DNA of 64,000 nucleotides, taken from the NCBI GenBank assembly GCA_036675265.1, contig JAKFFJ010000073.1, positions 150,553 through 214,552 of the forward strand, in the 5' to 3' direction. The notes under the pieces were generated by a model that saw only the letters and a program-made list of their open reading frames with translations, had not been told where the DNA came from and ran no database searches. This DNA comes from CAMPJU01 sp036675265 (lineage in GTDB: Bacteria; Pseudomonadota; Gammaproteobacteria; Xanthomonadales; Xanthomonadaceae). Shown here piece by piece: positions 32,702-40,697 of this stretch; position 1 is the first letter of the stretch, and each line of letters opens with the position of its first letter. A program made the position numbers and the translations under genes.

Positions 32702-33957
32702 TCGTCCCTGGCGCGCGGTGCCGCGAGCAGCGCCGCCAGGGTGAGCAGCGATGCGACGGTGAGGTACCAGCCCACCGATGCGATGCCGAAACGCGCGGCG
32801 AGCCACATCGCCGCGTACGGCGCCAGCGACGCGCCGAGGATCCCCGACAGGTTGAAGGCCAGCGAGGTGCCGCTGTAGCGCACCGCCGCCGGGAACCGTT
32901 CGGCCAGGTACGCCCCGAGGGGGCCGTAGGTGAAGCCCATCAGGCACATGCCCAGTACCAGGAACACGACGATCCGCGCGGCATCGCCTGCGACGAACAG
33001 CACGTCGAACACCAGCCCGAAGACCGCGATCGCGAGCGTGACCGCGAGCATCGCCGCGCTGCGCCCATGGCGGTCGGCCGCCACCGCCGCCAGCGGGATC
33101 GTGAACGCGAAGAACGCCACGCCGACCAGCTGCAGCCACAGGAAGGCATCCCGCGCGTAGCCGAGTTCCAGCGTCGCCCAGCCCAGCGCGAACACGGTCA
33201 TCAGGTAGAACAGCACGAACGTGGCCAGCGATGCGAACACCCCTGCGAGCAAGGCGCGTGGGTGCTCGGACAACACCGACAGCACGGGCATGCGTTGCCG
33301 CTCGTTGCGCTCGAGCACGCGCCGGAACGCGGGCGTTTCCTCCAGCCGCAGGCGCATCCACAGGCCCAGCGCCACCAGCACCGCGCTGCCCAGGAACGGC
33401 ACGCGCCAGCCCCAGGCGAAGAACGCCGCATCGTCCAGCCAGCGGTCCAGCGCGATGAACGCGCCGGTCGCGAGGATGAAGCCGACCGGTGCGCCGAGCT
33501 GGGGGAACATCCCGTACCAGGCACGCTTGCCCGCCGGTGCGTTCTCGGTGGCCAGCAGGACCGCCCCGCCCCACTCGCCCCCCAGGCCGAGCCCCTGCCC
33601 GAACCGGCAGAGCGCAAGCAGCGCGGGCGCCAGCACGCCGACCCGCGCGTGCGTCGGCAACAGGCCGATCGCCACGGTCGAGATCCCCATGGTGAGCAGC
33701 GCGGCCACCAGGGTCGCCTTGCGCCCCACCCGGTCGCCGAAGTGCCCGAAGACCGCCGACCCCACGGGACGGGCGAAGAAGGCCAGCGCGAACGTCGCCA
33801 GCGACTGCAGCATCGCGGCGTTCGGGTCGCCTGCCGGGAAGAACAGCCGCGGGAACACCAGCACCGCGGCGGTCGCGTAGATGTAGAAGTCGAAGAACTC
33901 GATGGTCGTGCCGATCATGCTCGCGGACAGCACGCGGGCAGGCGAATGGGTGGCCAT
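32698..33957 (-). CDS. MHS-family MFS transporter, last gene of the borosin-like operon
   Basis: A 419-residue, 12-helix major facilitator of the metabolite:H+ symporter type (shikimate/citrate-like). Visible signatures are GTTIEFFDFYIYATAA in helix 1, the loop GDRVGRK between helices 2 and 3, and RFGQGLGLGGEWGGA in helix 4. It starts on the base after the stop of the diguanylate cyclase, so the two are co-translated. MHS carriers are usually importers of organic acids; here it might move a substrate or product of the operon, but this is only an inference from position. Confidence 0.9.
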   Translation of the reverse strand: MATHSPARVLSASMIGTTIEFFDFYIYATAAVLVFPRLFFPAGDPNAAMLQSLATFALAFFARPVGSAVFGHFGDRVGRKATLVAALLTMGISTVAIGLLPTHARVGVLAPALLALCRFGQGLGLGGEWGGAVLLATENAPAGKRAWYGMFPQLGAPVGFILATGAFIALDRWLDDAAFFAWGWRVPFLGSAVLVALGLWMRLRLEETPAFRRVLERNERQRMPVLSVLSEHPRALLAGVFASLATFVLFYLMTVFALGWATLELGYARDAFLWLQLVGVAFFAFTIPLAAVAADRHGRSAAMLAVTLAIAVFGLVFDVLFVAGDAARIVVFLVLGMCLMGFTYGPLGAYLAERFPAAVRYSGTSLAFNLSGILGASLAPYAAMWLAARFGIASVGWYLTVASLLTLAALLAAPRARDD

Positions 33958-35751
33958 CTACGAGGATTGCGAGGTGACGCCCGCCGCCAGGTGGGCCGGC
34001 ATCTTCGAGCGGACCGGCTCGCCCGCATACACGCAGACCAGGTTCCGGCCGCGGTGCTTGGCGCGGTACAGCGCCTGGTCGGCGTGCGAGAGCAACCGGC
34101 CGGGGACATAACCGGACAGCACCGTGTCGGTCACGCCGAAGCTGGCGGCAAGCGGGAAGTCGTGCCCGCAGGGCGTCGTGTCGATCGCGGCGATGCGCCC
34201 CCGGCACTGCTCGGCCAGGCGCGCCGCCGCCCCGCTGTCGCAGCCGGGGAGCAGGATGGCGAACTCCTCCCCGCCCAGGCGCCCGAACAAATCGATCCTC
34301 CGGCCCAGCGAACGGCACTCCGACGCCACCTGCTCGAGCACCCAGTCCCCGGTGACATGGCCGAAGTTGTCGTTGATCTGCTTGAAGTGGTCCAGGTCGA
34401 ACATCACCAGCGCGACGGTCTCCCCGGCCCGCGCCGACTGCTCCAGGCACCGCTCGGCCTGCTGCAGGAAGTGCCGCCGGTTGCAGACGCCTGTCAGCGA
34501 ATCAATTTCGGCCAGCAGTCGGAGCGAGCGGTGCCTGCGGGTGACCCGCCAGGCCCAGTAGCCGAGCGACGCCAGCAGGAACAGCAGCAAGGCGATCAGC
34601 AGCCGCGTGTTCTGGGCGGCCTGCTCGCTCACCTGCTGGCGCAGCAGGAGCACCTGGTTCTGCTGGTCGAGCAGCGCGATCTGCTGGTCCTGCTGCTGGG
34701 TCTCGCGCCGCACGATCTGGTAGGCGAACTCGCGCGCCTTGACGTCGTTGAGGTACGCCTTGTCGGCTTCCGCGTACCGCCGGTAGTGGTACAGCGCAGC
34801 CGGCGCATCGCCGCGCGCCTCGGCGACCTCGTACAGCACCCGGTGGGCGGTGGTCAGCGGCAACAGCGAGGTTTCGTCCGTCGCCTCGGCGACCGCCTTC
34901 ATGGCATGGCGCCGCGCCGCCGCCAGGTCACCGGCATCGACCAGCCATTCGGCCAGTTCGGAGTGGACCTCGGTCACCAGTCGCGGATAGCGGGTCGCTT
35001 CGATCTCCGGCAGCCATTCGCGCAACAACGCGATGGCGGCGGCTGTCTGGCCGTCGAGTTCCATCGCCCGGGCAAGCGACAGGCGCGCGATGTTCGCGAC
35101 CAGCGGTTCGCCCGCGGCCAGGCACTGGTCGATGATGGCGCGCAGCTCGTCAGGATCCGACTTCTCCCCGGCGCCTTGCCGTGCGTCCTCGCGCAATTGC
35201 GTGACGAAGCAGCGGTCGCGCTCGGACACCGGTCCGGTCCGTTCCAGCAGGGTGTCGAGGTCGCGTATCGCGAGCGCGTACTGGCCGACCTGCCAGTAGA
35301 GTCCGCCCGACGCGAACAGCACCTGCCGACGGACGTCCACGTCCTCCACCTGGTCCACTTCGCCATGCAGCGTCTCGAGCTCCCGCAGGCCCTCGGCGAA
35401 ATGCCGGGTCAGCCCGTGGATGATGACGACCAGTGCGCGGGCACGCACCCGCATGTCCGCATCCTGCGAGGTCCCGATCAGGTTCCGCGCTTGCGCCAGC
35501 GCACTTGCGTAGCGCCCGGCATAGACATCCGCATAGGCATGCAGGTAGGCGATCCGCTCGCGCTGGGACGGCGTGGCGGACGCCGCCGCCGCGTCGAGCT
35601 CGATCAGCAGTTCGGCCAGGCGTTCGGGCCGCGAGCTGCGCACTTGTTCCGCCTCGTGCAACCAGTCGGCGACCGGCGGCGCCGCAAGCAGGCCCACCGG
35701 CCACAGCAGGGCCACCAGCAGCAACCAGCGATTGGCCGCGACCGGGCCCAT
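33958..35751 (-). CDS. TPR-containing GGDEF diguanylate cyclase
   Basis: A 597-residue membrane protein. Residues 1-24 are a signal peptide; about 30-340 is a helical TPR-like periplasmic region; 345-383 a Gln-rich coiled coil; 384-402 a transmembrane helix; 415-575 the GGDEF domain. The active site reads GGEEF (493-497) and the inhibitory site RxxD is R484-RI-D487, exactly five residues before it, so the enzyme should make c-di-GMP and be product-inhibited. ATG 35751 is 11 bases after the precursor-like gene. It is the fourth gene of a five-gene minus-strand set. Confidence 0.92.
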   Translation of the reverse strand: MGPVAANRWLLLVALLWPVGLLAAPPVADWLHEAEQVRSSRPERLAELLIELDAAAASATPSQRERIAYLHAYADVYAGRYASALAQARNLIGTSQDADMRVRARALVVIIHGLTRHFAEGLRELETLHGEVDQVEDVDVRRQVLFASGGLYWQVGQYALAIRDLDTLLERTGPVSERDRCFVTQLREDARQGAGEKSDPDELRAIIDQCLAAGEPLVANIARLSLARAMELDGQTAAAIALLREWLPEIEATRYPRLVTEVHSELAEWLVDAGDLAAARRHAMKAVAEATDETSLLPLTTAHRVLYEVAEARGDAPAALYHYRRYAEADKAYLNDVKAREFAYQIVRRETQQQDQQIALLDQQNQVLLLRQQVSEQAAQNTRLLIALLLFLLASLGYWAWRVTRRHRSLRLLAEIDSLTGVCNRRHFLQQAERCLEQSARAGETVALVMFDLDHFKQINDNFGHVTGDWVLEQVASECRSLGRRIDLFGRLGGEEFAILLPGCDSGAAARLAEQCRGRIAAIDTTPCGHDFPLAASFGVTDTVLSGYVPGRLLSHADQALYRAKHRGRNLVCVYAGEPVRSKMPAHLAAGVTSQSS

Positions 35752-35762
35752 GGCGCCTGCGG

Positions 35763-36035
35763 TCAGTCCTCGTCCGGTTCCGGCTGGGGATCCTCGCGCG
35801 CGGGCTCCTCGCGGCGGGGCGTCTCTTCCTCGGGCGACTCGTCCGGCGACCGGATCGAACACCACATCGCTTCCCGACCACCCAGTGCCGCGGCCAGTGC
35901 GGATGCGTCCCGGGCCAGCAGCGCATCGCGCGCGGGCGGATCCGTGCCGAGGCCGGCAACGGCCGCCTCGTAGTCGCGTCCGGCCAGTGCCGGGCGCGCA
36001 CCCAGTGATTCGAGAAAACCGATGACATCAGGCAT
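35763..36035 (-). CDS. Candidate split-borosin precursor peptide
   Basis: A 90-residue protein, starting at ATG 36035 because GGGGATGG lies at the right spacing; ATGs five codons upstream (36050, 36044) are possible. Residues 1-53 look like a compact helical binding domain (FLESLG, ALAGRDYEAAVAGLG, LARDASALAAALGG), similar in pattern to the borosin-binding domain of Shewanella SonA, from memory. Residues 56-63 are the hydrophobic AMWCSIRS, the likely modified core. Residues 64-90 are Pro/Glu/Asp-rich with no hydrophobic residues, a probable follower. It lies directly after the methyltransferase gene. Annotation tools would call it hypothetical. Confidence 0.72.
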   Translation of the reverse strand: MPDVIGFLESLGARPALAGRDYEAAVAGLGTDPPARDALLARDASALAAALGGREAMWCSIRSPDESPEEETPRREEPAREDPQPEPDED

Positions 36036-36055
36036 GTGCACCATCCCCATGGATG

Positions 36056-36856
36056 CTATGGATCCGTCGCCTCTATTTCCGCGAGCCGCTGCATGAGCTG
36101 GTGGTTGGGCCGGAGCGGCGCCGCCGGCGGGATCGCCAGCGTCGTCTGCAGGTTCAGCTCGGCATCCACCAGTCCGGACAAGGGCATCCGCTCCACCCGC
36201 GCGGTCGCGATCGGGAGCGTAGCAGCTTCGTAGGCGATGACCGGATGGTCGGCCGGATAATGCGCCTGCAGCAGTTCGACCAGCAAGCGTCGGTGCGCGG
36301 GGCCGGTCGCCCTGCGCGCCAGCGAACGGTCACCGGCGATGCCGACCTGCCAGAGCACCAGCCAGGCCGAAGGGTCGATCGTCCGGCGGTAGAACATGAA
36401 CTGGCTCGCTTCGTAATGTTGGCATCCGACATTGCCTGGATCGAAGCCGACATCGGCGTACAGGCAGTCCTCCGCGGAGATGCCCGGCTCCATCACCGCC
36501 TCGAGCCCTTCGGCGCGTGCCATGGCGATCGCCCGGTGGGGGACTTCCGCGAACACGCCGGGGTGCCCGTAGAACGCACCGCAGACGGACCTGCCGGCCC
36601 GTGCCTCGCCCACCATCGCAGCGACCATGTCGCGGTAACTGTCGCTGCGCGGCTTGCCGCCCGGGCTGCCGTCGCCGTAGAACGGCTGCAGGCTGCGCAC
36701 GTCCGGCCGCAGGCGCTGCAGCCAGAGTTCCACGAGCGGATCCGACACCAGCCCGAAGACCACGTCCGCCCGCTCCACGTGGCTGCGTGCGCGCGGCGAC
36801 AGGTGGGCGCCCAGCATCATCCCGAGGCCGACGCAGGCCAGGCTTCCACGGCTCAT
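36056..36856 (-). CDS. Split-borosin-like alpha-N-methyltransferase (tetrapyrrole-methylase fold)
   Basis: A 266-residue SAM-dependent enzyme of the TP-methylase family, not a porphyrin enzyme: no cobalamin or siroheme genes are near. It starts SLACVGLGMMLG, has the SAM loop FYGHPGVFAEV (residues 95-105) and MEPGISAEDCLYADVG, the pattern of borosin methyltransferases (SonM in Shewanella, the OphMA domain in fungi), which methylate backbone amides. Residues matching the OphMA catalytic set by spacing are Tyr60, Arg70, Tyr74 and Tyr96 (Arg-Tyr 4 apart, Tyr-Tyr 22 apart). The ATG overlaps the upstream GNAT stop (ATGA) and the candidate precursor follows by 20 bases. Confidence 0.85.
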   Translation of the reverse strand: MSRGSLACVGLGMMLGAHLSPRARSHVERADVVFGLVSDPLVELWLQRLRPDVRSLQPFYGDGSPGGKPRSDSYRDMVAAMVGEARAGRSVCGAFYGHPGVFAEVPHRAIAMARAEGLEAVMEPGISAEDCLYADVGFDPGNVGCQHYEASQFMFYRRTIDPSAWLVLWQVGIAGDRSLARRATGPAHRRLLVELLQAHYPADHPVIAYEAATLPIATARVERMPLSGLVDAELNLQTTLAIPPAAPLRPNHQLMQRLAEIEATDP

Positions 36857-37362
36857 CGCTGGTCCTCCCGGGTGAAGACGCCGGTGGCGTCGGCGCCCTC
36901 CGGCGGACCTGGCCGGAATCCGGCCGCCCGGAGCACGCCCGCGGCTGCCGCGTGGCCGGGCGCGTGGCGCGCCCAGAGTCGATGCAGGGCCCAGCCGTCC
37001 GGTGCGAACGCCCGGGACACCGCCATCGCCCCCAGCTCGCGCGCAAACCCGCGGCCCTGCGCTGACGGCAGCAGCATGATCCCGAACTCGGCATCGCCTC
37101 GATCACGCGGGTCGCGAAGCAATGCGAACAGGCCCGCGGCCGCGCCGGACGCGCGCCCGTGCACGGCCCACCGGCGCTCGGGGCCGGCGGGATCGAGGTT
37201 GCGGCGGCGCGCCGCGGAAAACCCCCTCCGCGCCGCGTCCGCCGACAACGGTGGACCGATGCGCGCCATCACGCCGGGATCGGTGTACAGCGCGCAATAC
37301 AACGCTTCGTCCGGGGGCCGGAGCAGGCGCAGGCGCAGCCGGGAGGTCTGGAAGTCGTCCAT
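36853..37362 (-). CDS. GNAT N-acetyltransferase, first gene of the borosin-like operon
   Basis: A 169-residue Gcn5-related acetyltransferase of the RimJ/RimL type. TSRLRLRLLRPPDEALY at the start, FGIMLLPSAQGRGFAREL (acetyl-CoA pyrophosphate loop QGRGFA) and the C-terminal half of the fold (AAAAGVLRAAGFRPG) are typical. RimJ/L enzymes acetylate N-terminal amines. Its stop overlaps the methyltransferase start, so coupled translation is likely; it may modify the peptide or merely be first in the mRNA. It is read away from the HPF gene. Confidence 0.88.
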   Translation of the reverse strand: MDDFQTSRLRLRLLRPPDEALYCALYTDPGVMARIGPPLSADAARRGFSAARRRNLDPAGPERRWAVHGRASGAAAGLFALLRDPRDRGDAEFGIMLLPSAQGRGFARELGAMAVSRAFAPDGWALHRLWARHAPGHAAAAGVLRAAGFRPGPPEGADATGVFTREDQR

Positions 37363-37450
37363 CGCCGCAGGCTACTGCAACGCGGCGAGCGCGCGGCCTT
37401 TACATCCGTCCCGGTAGCGTGGGCGACACCCCACCGACCAAAGGACCCGC

Positions 37451-37762
37451 ATGAAGATCCTGATCAACACCGACCACAACCTGCAGTCCGACCCGTCGGT
37501 CGTGCGCCACGTGGAAGACACGGTCGAGTCCCACCTGGTGCGGTATGCCGACCAGGTGACGCGCGTGGAGGTGCACCTGCGCGACGAGAACGCCGCCAAG
37601 GGCGGCGGGCACGACAAGCACTGCACGATGGAGGCGCGGCTGGAGGGCCGCCCGCCGGTGGCTGCATCGGACGATTCCGAGGCGCTGGCCGTGGCGATCA
37701 ACGGCGCGGCGAAGAAGCTGCAACGCGCGCTCGACCATTCCCTGGGGAAACTCGCCCGCTAG
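37451..37762 (+). CDS. HPF/RaiA-like ribosome-associated protein
   Basis: A 103-residue protein of the sigma-54 modulation/ribosome hibernation family (HPF, RaiA/YfiA). The opening strand MKILINTDHNLQ, RVEVHLRDENA, and MEARLEGRPPVAASDDSEALAVAINGAAKKLQRAL match the beta-alpha-beta-beta-beta-alpha fold that sits in the decoding site. It is longer than E. coli HPF but lacks the extended C-terminal dimerisation domain. AAAGGA precedes the ATG. The stop lies in an 8-base tandem repeat. Confidence 0.88.
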   Translation: MKILINTDHNLQSDPSVVRHVEDTVESHLVRYADQVTRVEVHLRDENAAKGGGHDKHCTMEARLEGRPPVAASDDSEALAVAINGAAKKLQRALDHSLGKLAR

Positions 37763-37786
37763 CCCGCTAGCCCGCTAGCCCGCCAG
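37755..37786. repeat. 8-bp tandem repeat across two convergent stops
   Basis: The unit cccgctag occurs three times exactly and a fourth time with one change. The first copy holds the TAG of the HPF-like gene, the third the stop of the opposing gene. Confidence 0.85.
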
Positions 37787-38329
37787 CCCGCGCCAGCGCG
37801 CGACCTCCGGTGGCAGCAGGGGCACGAGGTCGATCCCGAACGCCGCGTAGGCATCGAGGGCGTCGCGCACGGCGCGCGCGACGGGCGTGGCGTCCACGGG
37901 CGCCTCGAGCGCGTCGGCATCCAGCACGGCGGCAGTCCACCCGTGCAGCCGGTCCGCGCGCGCCAGCAGCGCCGAGCGCAGCCAGTCGCGAGCCGGCACG
38001 TGCAACAGGTGGCCGGCCGCGGCCAGGCGCTCGCGTTCGTGCGCCAGCCTCTCCGACGCGCCCCGGAACCACTCGCCCTGCCCCGCCGCCTCGCGGCGGA
38101 TCGTCAGCGGCGCGGGCGCGTTGTGCTCCGCCAGGCCGCGCCGCAGCGACAGTTCCAGCGCGGCCGCGTCGCGCACCCGGTCGAGTTCGACCAGCCACGC
38201 CAGGTCGGCGTCGAAGGTGTCGTACCAGCGCCGGTGGAACGCCTCCAGCCGGCCCAGCGGATCCCGGGAATGGCCGACCTTCAGCAGGTCTTCCCACGCG
38301 CAGGGCGCCACGTACACGAAGCACTTCAT
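37775..38329 (-). CDS. GIY-YIG/T5orf172-like protein
   Basis: A 184-residue protein whose first 60 residues (FVYVAPCAWEDLLKVGHSRDPLGRLEAFHRRWY) match the T5orf172/GIY-YIG nuclease-like pattern: a beta strand with Tyr, a KVG strand, then Arg and an alpha helix. The exact GIY and YIG tripeptides are not kept, as in several subfamilies, so catalytic activity is uncertain. The rest is alpha-helical and rich in Ala, Arg and Leu. It converges on the HPF gene. Confidence 0.75.
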   Translation of the reverse strand: MKCFVYVAPCAWEDLLKVGHSRDPLGRLEAFHRRWYDTFDADLAWLVELDRVRDAAALELSLRRGLAEHNAPAPLTIRREAAGQGEWFRGASERLAHERERLAAAGHLLHVPARDWLRSALLARADRLHGWTAAVLDADALEAPVDATPVARAVRDALDAYAAFGIDLVPLLPPEVARWRGLAG

Positions 38330-38394
38330 GGCGCCGGCACCGACATGCGGAACTGCGCCGTACGGCCCATTTCCGGCCGGGGGATGTTCCTATC

Positions 38395-39510
38395 ATGGCC
38401 TCGAATCGATCCTTCCAGGGGGAAGTCGATGCTCTGTCCCGCCGGCGCGGATCCCGGCTGATGCAGCGCGAACGTCGCCAGCTGCCGAAGCTCATCTACC
38501 GCCTGCGCCTGCTCGGCATGGCGCTGGGCGGCATCGCCATCGCCGCGGTGCTGCACGAGCAGGGCGCGGCGTGGCCGGCATGGGCATGGCTCGCCTTCAC
38601 CGCCCTGGCCTGGCCCCACGTCGCGTACCTGGCCGCCTCGCGCAGCCGCGACCCGTACCGCGCCGAGCTGCGCAACCTGCTGCTGGACTCGGCGATGGCC
38701 GGCGCCTGGGTGCCGCTGCTGCATTTCAACCTGCTCCCCTGTGTCCTGCTGGTCACCCTGACCACCGTCGACAAGATCAGTTCCGGCGTGCCGCGCCTGT
38801 GGCTGCGGTCGGTGCCGGGCATGGTCGCCGGCCTGCTCGCCACCGGCCTGGCCACGGGGTTCGTGTTCGAGCCCGCCACCAGCATGACGGTGCTCGTCGC
38901 CTGCCTGCCGATCATCCTGATCCATACCGTCGCGGTGAGCCTGGCGAGCTACCGGCTGATCCGCCAGGTGACGCGCCAGAACCACCTGCTGGACCAGTTG
39001 CGCCGCACCGACACGCTGACCGGGCTGTACGGCCGTGGCTACTGGCGCGAGCAGGCGGCGTTCGCGCTCTCGCGGCACCACGCCCGGGGTGAAGCCGCCG
39101 GGCTGGTGCTGATCGACGTCGACCGTTTCAAGGACATCAACGACAGCCATGGCCACGGCGTCGGCGACGAGGTGCTGCGCGCCATGGCCGCGGCGATCCG
39201 CCGGAACATCCGCATGCACGACTTCGCGGGACGGCTGGGCGGCGACGAGTTCGCGGTGCTGCTGCCGGGCGCGTCCCGGGACGACGCATCGCGCACCGCC
39301 GACCGGATCCGCGACGCGGTGGCGGCCATGCGCATCTACGACCAGCCGGAGCTGAGGCCCACGATCAGCGTCGGCGTGGCTGCCGCGGACGGTCACGCCG
39401 ACCTGCAGGACTGGCTGGATGCCGCGGACGCCGCCCTCTACAGGGCCAAGCGCGATGGTCGCAACCAGGTGTCGATCGCGACGGCCCAGCCGGTCGGCAT
39501 CCCGGCCTAG
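38395..39510 (+). CDS. MASE2-GGDEF diguanylate cyclase
   Basis: A 371-residue inner-membrane enzyme. ATG 38395 was chosen because GGGGGA lies upstream and the N-terminal helical domain is then complete; 38461 is an alternative. About 30-185 is a MASE2-like membrane sensor (four to six helices, as in AdrA/YaiC), followed by a GGDEF domain. Active site GGDEF is at 282-286 and the inhibitory RxxD is R273-MH-D276, five residues before. It makes c-di-GMP; ligand for MASE2 is unknown. Its 3' end overlaps the convergent DksA-like gene by 4 bases. Confidence 0.93.
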   Translation: MASNRSFQGEVDALSRRRGSRLMQRERRQLPKLIYRLRLLGMALGGIAIAAVLHEQGAAWPAWAWLAFTALAWPHVAYLAASRSRDPYRAELRNLLLDSAMAGAWVPLLHFNLLPCVLLVTLTTVDKISSGVPRLWLRSVPGMVAGLLATGLATGFVFEPATSMTVLVACLPIILIHTVAVSLASYRLIRQVTRQNHLLDQLRRTDTLTGLYGRGYWREQAAFALSRHHARGEAAGLVLIDVDRFKDINDSHGHGVGDEVLRAMAAAIRRNIRMHDFAGRLGGDEFAVLLPGASRDDASRTADRIRDAVAAMRIYDQPELRPTISVGVAAADGHADLQDWLDAADAALYRAKRDGRNQVSIATAQPVGIPA

Positions 39511-39773
39511 CGCAACTGGCTGTCCTTGCTGCCGCGACGGTTGTAACCGCTGGCAATCCCGTTTTCGCGGTCCTCCGCCTCCTGGCAGGCGATGCACAGG
39601 CGAACGCCAGGCACGGCGTTGCGGCGCGCCTCGGGAATGTCCGCGTCGCATGCCTCGCAGCGGCTCAGTCCGGGACCCGCGCGCAACTGGCTGCGGGCGC
39701 GCTTGATCGCGTCCTTCACCGTCGCGTCGATCTGGTCCTGCACGGCGCCGTCGCCTGCCCAGCCCGTTGCCAT
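39507..39773 (-). CDS. DksA/TraR-family C4 zinc-finger protein
   Basis: An 88-residue small relative of DksA (YbiI type). The zinc finger is CEACDADIPEARR...CIACQ (four Cys), preceded by a short helix. Full-length DksA is about 150 residues with a coiled coil that enters the RNA polymerase secondary channel; here the coiled coil is reduced to about 25 residues, so it may act differently. ATG 39773 begins the fold. The C-terminus is basic (YNRRGSKDSQLR). Confidence 0.88.
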   Translation of the reverse strand: MATGWAGDGAVQDQIDATVKDAIKRARSQLRAGPGLSRCEACDADIPEARRNAVPGVRLCIACQEAEDRENGIASGYNRRGSKDSQLR

Positions 39774-39896
39774 GTCGCCTCCGCCTCCGGGAAACCCGCG
39801 GAAATGATAGCCGCGCGAACGTGAACCACCGGCCGGCCGTGCATCGAACCTGCGGGTTACACATGCCGTGGACGCGGGGTCCACGACAGTGGCGAG

Positions 39897-40697
39897 ATGA
39901 ATGCGGCCCCCAAAGCCCCGGTTCCGTGGTGGACCCTGCAACGCGGTGACGATTGCATCGTCGCCACCGCGATCCACGACGGCACGCTGCTCAGGCCCGA
40001 CGTCGAGGCCGCGATGGCGCTCGACGCCGCCACGCGCCTGCGGGAGGAGGATCCCTTCACCGGCCAGGCGGTGACGGGGGTGCCGACGCACGTCGTCCCG
40101 CTGCGCTCGCGATTCGAGGTCGACCTCAACCGGGCACGAAGCGATGCCGTCTACCTGCGCCCCGAACAGAGCTGGGGCCTGCAGGTGTGGCGGGGCGTGC
40201 CGCCGGCGGACCTGGTGGAAGCTTCGCTGCGCATGCACCGGGCCTTCTACGCGATGCTCGCGCAGTTGCTCGACGACGTGGTGGCTGCGCACGGGCGCTT
40301 CCTGCTGCTGGACGTGCACAGCTACAACCATCGCCGCGAGGGCCCCGGGGCGCCTCCGATGGACCGGGAGGATGCCCCCGAGATCAATCTGGGCACGTTC
40401 TCGATGCCCCGGGACCGGTGGGCGTTCCTGGTCGATCCGCTCACCGAGGCCATGCGGGGGTTCCACTTCCTGGGCCGCCACCTCGACGTGCGCGAGAACG
40501 TGGCGTTCCAGGGCCGCGGCGAGCTCGCGCGCTTCGTCCACGAACGCTATCCCGGCACCGGCTGCGCGCTGGCGGTGGAATTCAAGAAGTTCTACATGGA
40601 CGAATGGACCGGCGAACCGGACGCGCGTGCGTTGCCGGCGATGCGCGACTTCATCACGCATGCCGCCGACGCGGGCCGGGCGATCCTGCATGGCTAG
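39897..40697 (+). CDS. N-formylglutamate amidohydrolase-like protein
   Basis: A 266-residue member of the N-formylglutamate amidohydrolase (HutG-like) family of zinc amidohydrolases. Visible landmarks: FEVDLNRARSDAVYL (Asp-Leu-Asn-Arg loop), FLLLDVHSYNHRREGP (His-rich), DAPEINLGTF, and FLGRHLDVRENVAFQGRGELAR. True histidine-utilisation neighbours are absent. It overlaps the next gene by 8 bases, forming a block with a metallopeptidase-like protein and an ATP-grasp enzyme; its natural substrate is therefore probably a different amide. Confidence 0.85.
   Translation: MNAAPKAPVPWWTLQRGDDCIVATAIHDGTLLRPDVEAAMALDAATRLREEDPFTGQAVTGVPTHVVPLRSRFEVDLNRARSDAVYLRPEQSWGLQVWRGVPPADLVEASLRMHRAFYAMLAQLLDDVVAAHGRFLLLDVHSYNHRREGPGAPPMDREDAPEINLGTFSMPRDRWAFLVDPLTEAMRGFHFLGRHLDVRENVAFQGRGELARFVHERYPGTGCALAVEFKKFYMDEWTGEPDARALPAMRDFITHAADAGRAILHG

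Noticed and set aside
36056..36856. Methyltransferase considered as a corrin/porphyrin biosynthesis enzyme (CobA/CysG/CbiF)
   Set aside because: No cobalamin, siroheme or uroporphyrinogen genes are near, the length (266) and the Arg-Tyr spacing fit borosin enzymes better, and the downstream gene has precursor-like features.
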